A DNA stretch of 48,398 bases, from positions 1-48,398 of the forward strand of contig JAIXOJ010000092.1 in NCBI GenBank assembly GCA_027486835.1, in the 5' to 3' direction. Both the position numbers and the translations under genes were made by a program. Positions within the stretch are counted from its first letter, which is position 1; each line of letters starts with the position of its first letter. The DNA comes from Chitinophagaceae bacterium (lineage in GTDB: Bacteria > Bacteroidota > Bacteroidia > Chitinophagales > Chitinophagaceae). Shown here one piece after another: positions 46,110 to 48,398 of the stretch. The notes under the pieces are model-generated. The model was given only the letters and a program-made list of their open reading frames with translations. It ran no database searches and was not told the DNA's origin.

Positions 46110-48398
46110 TTACCTATTAAGCAACACCCACCCTTTCATAACCTCAGTGCCTCCTGTGGGTATCTTCAATTTTAATACATAAAAATAAGTACCTGTACTT
46201 AAGCCATTACCATTCCAATCATTGTTGTAGTTATTAGAGGTGTACACAAGGTTATCCCAACGATTAAAGATGGACAGTTCACTATTGGGGTATTTATTTA
46301 ATCCTATGATCACAAATTGGTCATTCTTTCCATCGCCGTTTGGCGTAATCACATTTGGCACCACCAAGTTAGAAGGCAACACAATGGCTTGGGGTATGGA
46401 GTAAAAGTTATTAGTCGTATCAGGGTCGGGTTGAACGGCGGTTACAAAGGCAGTATTATCAAGCGTGGTGCCGCTGGCAATGGTCACTTCAAAAGTTAAA
46501 CTAACAATTTGATTAGCATCCAAGGAACCAATATTCCAAGTTATTTTTCGAGTACTAGGGCTGTAAAATGCCGAACCTGCAGTGATATTGAGACGATTAT
46601 AGTTAGAAAGATTATTAGCCAATACATCAGTAGCCACCACCCCTGTTGCATTATCTACGCCATTGTTGATGACAGTGATGGTAAAAGAAACAGTCTGTCC
46701 TAAGCTTAGCGGCTTGGGGGTATTCAGTTCTTTAATCAGAGCAATGTCAGCTTTCCTTGGGATAGCTGGAATAACTACAATGTTCACTTTAATAGGGGCA
46801 GAAACCACCCCATCTGGCGTAACCAATACATAATAGAAAGAATCATTACCCACAAAGCCCGAATTAGGAGTATAGGTTACTGTACCGTTTCCATTAGTCT
46901 GCACTGTTCCATTCAAAGGTGGGTTAGCAATTTGCACATTACTATTCGTGCCACTAACTCCGTCATTTTTGATGACGCCAACAGTTACGGGTATGTTAGC
47001 CTCCGTGGTATCCCTGTCTGGCTGCCCAACTGGTTTTACGATGATGGCAACACTTATGGGTGCAGAAGGGGTTGTGGTGCCTGGAGTGGTAAGGGTGTAT
47101 TTTATACTGTCTTTACCTACATAGCCTGGAGTGGGGGTATAGGTTATCGTGCCATTAGGATTCACCACTACTGTACCATGAACGGGGGGTACGGATACTT
47201 TCACCGTGTCTTGTGCAGCAGATGGCCCGTCATTGTTCTTCACAGGTATAGTAACTGGGGTGTTGATAACCGTGGTATCGCTGTCGTTAGCTCCCTTTAC
47301 ATTCAAAGGTGTTACTGTGATATACACGGTGATAGGCAAAGAATTGACACCATCAGGGGTAGTAAGTATATAAGTAAAGCTGTCCTTACCCACAAAACCT
47401 GTGTTAGGCGTGTAAGAGGTAGTGCCATTAGCATTGACCACCACTGTACCATTGAGCGGTGGTGTGACCGTACTTACGGTGGTATTATTACCACTAGCAC
47501 CATCATTATTTTTCACTGGAATAATTATAGGGGTATTTATTGGCGTTGTGGTGGTATCATTTACACCTTGTGGTCTTACGGCAATGCTCACTGTAATTGG
47601 AGTAGAAACCGAACCATTCGGCGAAGTAAGGGTGTAGGTCAGGCTATCCTTACCGGTATATCCATTATTGGGTGTATAAGTTACAGTTCCATTAGGATTT
47701 ACTACAACAGTTCCGTGTACAGGGGGTGTAGCCAGTTTCACCGTGTCTTGAGGAGCATTAACACCATCATTGTTTTTTACTGGAATTGTTACTGGCACAT
47801 TTATCACTGTGCTGTCCACATCTTTCACACCTGTTGGTGGCGGTGGTGTTACGGTGATATATACTTTGATAGGCAAAGAATTGACGCCATCAGGGGTTGT
47901 AAGTATGTAGGTAAAGCTGTCCTTACCCACAAAACCTGTGTTAGGCGTATAAGTGGTAGTGCCATTAGCATTAACCACGACAGTTCCATTGAGCGGTGGT
48001 GTGACCGTACTTACGGTGGTATTATTACCACTTGCACCATCATTATTTTTCACTGGAATAATTACAGGGGTATTAATTGGCGTAGTGGTAGTGTCATTTA
48101 CACCTTTTGGTTTTACGGAAATACTCACAGTAATTGGCGTTGACACCGATCCATCTGGTGCGGTAAGGGTGTAAGTCAAGCTATCTTTACCGGTATATCC
48201 ATTATTGGGCGTATAAGTAACAGTACCGTTAGGGTTCACCACAACAGTGCCGTTTACAGGGGGTGTAGCCAATTTCACCGTGTCTTGAGGAGCATTAACA
48301 CCATCATTGTTTTTTACTGGAATTGTTACTGGCACATTTATCACAGTGCTGTCCACATCTTTCACACCTGTTGGTGGCGGTAGCTTGACCGTTACTAA
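46110..48398 (-). CDS. Large repeat adhesin with Ig-like repeats, DUF11 domain and gliding-motility-type C-terminal domain (5' end outside window)
   Basis: The frame is open to the window edge, so the N-terminus is missing; about 760 residues are visible. Six Ig/cadherin-like repeats of about 85-91 residues come first, each with VKNNDG, PPxxGTV and TYTPNxGxxGKDSxxY motifs. They alternate as A-B-A-B, then two more diverged. A DUF11-type domain follows (ADIALIKELNTPKPLSLGQTVSFTITVINNG). The end is a gliding-motility-associated C-terminal domain, a type B T9SS sorting signal (VPNVITPNGDGKNDQFVIIGL...ELSIFNRWDNLVY). It is probably a secreted cell-surface protein handled by the PorP/SprF protein encoded downstream. 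Confidence 0.92.
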   Translation of the reverse strand, partial: LVTVKLPPPTGVKDVDSTVINVPVTIPVKNNDGVNAPQDTVKLATPPVNGTVVVNPNGTVTYTPNNGYTGKDSLTYTLTAPDGSVSTPITVSISVKPKGVNDTTTTPINTPVIIPVKNNDGASGNNTTVSTVTPPLNGTVVVNANGTTTYTPNTGFVGKDSFTYILTTPDGVNSLPIKVYITVTPPPPTGVKDVDSTVINVPVTIPVKNNDGVNAPQDTVKLATPPVHGTVVVNPNGTVTYTPNNGYTGKDSLTYTLTSPNGSVSTPITVSIAVRPQGVNDTTTTPINTPIIIPVKNNDGASGNNTTVSTVTPPLNGTVVVNANGTTSYTPNTGFVGKDSFTYILTTPDGVNSLPITVYITVTPLNVKGANDSDTTVINTPVTIPVKNNDGPSAAQDTVKVSVPPVHGTVVVNPNGTITYTPTPGYVGKDSIKYTLTTPGTTTPSAPISVAIIVKPVGQPDRDTTEANIPVTVGVIKNDGVSGTNSNVQIANPPLNGTVQTNGNGTVTYTPNSGFVGNDSFYYVLVTPDGVVSAPIKVNIVVIPAIPRKADIALIKELNTPKPLSLGQTVSFTITVINNGVDNATGVVATDVLANNLSNYNRLNITAGSAFYSPSTRKITWNIGSLDANQIVSLTFEVTIASGTTLDNTAFVTAVQPDPDTTNNFYSIPQAIVLPSNLVVPNVITPNGDGKNDQFVIIGLNKYPNSELSIFNRWDNLVYTSNNYNNDWNGNGLSTGTYFYVLKLKIPTGGTEVMKGWVLLNR
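47292..48365 (-). repeat. Two tandem 537-bp copies of an A-B Ig-domain pair
   Basis: Copy 1 (48365-47829) and copy 2 (47828-47292) each encode one A-type and one B-type Ig-like repeat, 179 residues. They are nearly identical in protein and nucleotide sequence, for example TCTTTCACACCTGTTGGTGG occurs in both at a 537-bp offset. Such closeness points to recent duplication or gene conversion. The array continues left of copy 1 past the window edge. Confidence 0.85.

Noticed and set aside
46932-48143. A 403-residue open frame on the plus strand opposite the adhesin
   Set aside because: It is the antisense shadow of the repeated Ig domains. Its composition (many W, Y, I, C, R) is not protein-like and it repeats with the same period as the real gene.

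Overview
This window is chromosomal DNA of a member of the Bacteroidota, most likely a Chitinophagaceae-like organism. The evidence is a GldA-type ABC ATPase, a PorP/SprF-family protein beside a repeat adhesin with a gliding-motility-type C-terminal domain, two outer-membrane beta-barrel proteins with carboxypeptidase-like N-domains, a ribosomal protein L36 that lacks its zinc ligands, and promoters resembling TAnnTTTG. No tRNA, rRNA, insertion sequence, prophage or CRISPR array was found. The family-level placement is inference.

Layout. 1-774 is AT-rich non-coding DNA. 775-11962 holds rlmN, a CrtI-type desaturase, an outer-membrane beta-barrel receptor, an AraC-methyltransferase fusion, a cystathionine gamma-synthase/lyase (minus strand) and polA. 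11963-13442 is a gene-poor island with three kinds of repeat, including a 21-bp tandem array. 13745-18409 is a tight four-gene MacAB/TolC-type efflux operon. An amidohydrolase (minus) and a glycogen debranching enzyme (plus) follow. From 36185 down to 22353 everything is on the minus strand: gldA, eno, an ftsB/divIC-like gene, a small anti-sigma-like protein, an M14 peptidase, thrS-infC, then infA-rpmJ-rpsM-rpsK-rpsD-rpoA-rplQ and carA. 36186-36981 is non-coding and carries an ordered array of eight TGTGACA-type heptamers. 36982-48398 holds alkB, a DUF4153 membrane protein, a second outer-membrane receptor, an EamA transporter, galE, and porP/sprF with its repeat adhesin, which runs off the end of the window.

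How the genes work together. The central block is translation and transcription housekeeping, apparently split into separate transcription units by hairpins and promoters. thrS-infC is followed by infA rather than by rpmI-rplT, and infA is not preceded by secY or map, so two usual ribosomal clusters seem to meet here. Two RNA-structure candidates lie in that block: a hairpin plus U-run between rpsM and rpsK, and interleaved inverted repeats with pseudoknot topology just upstream of rpsD, which encodes S4, the usual autoregulator of this operon. The surface-related genes (efflux, two receptors, adhesin, PorP/SprF, GldA) fit a gliding or type IX-secreting lifestyle.

The observations most worth following are the rpsD leader, the eight-heptamer array upstream of gldA, the rpsM-rpsK hairpin, the infC-infA junction, the 21-bp array, and several dispersed intergenic repeat families.
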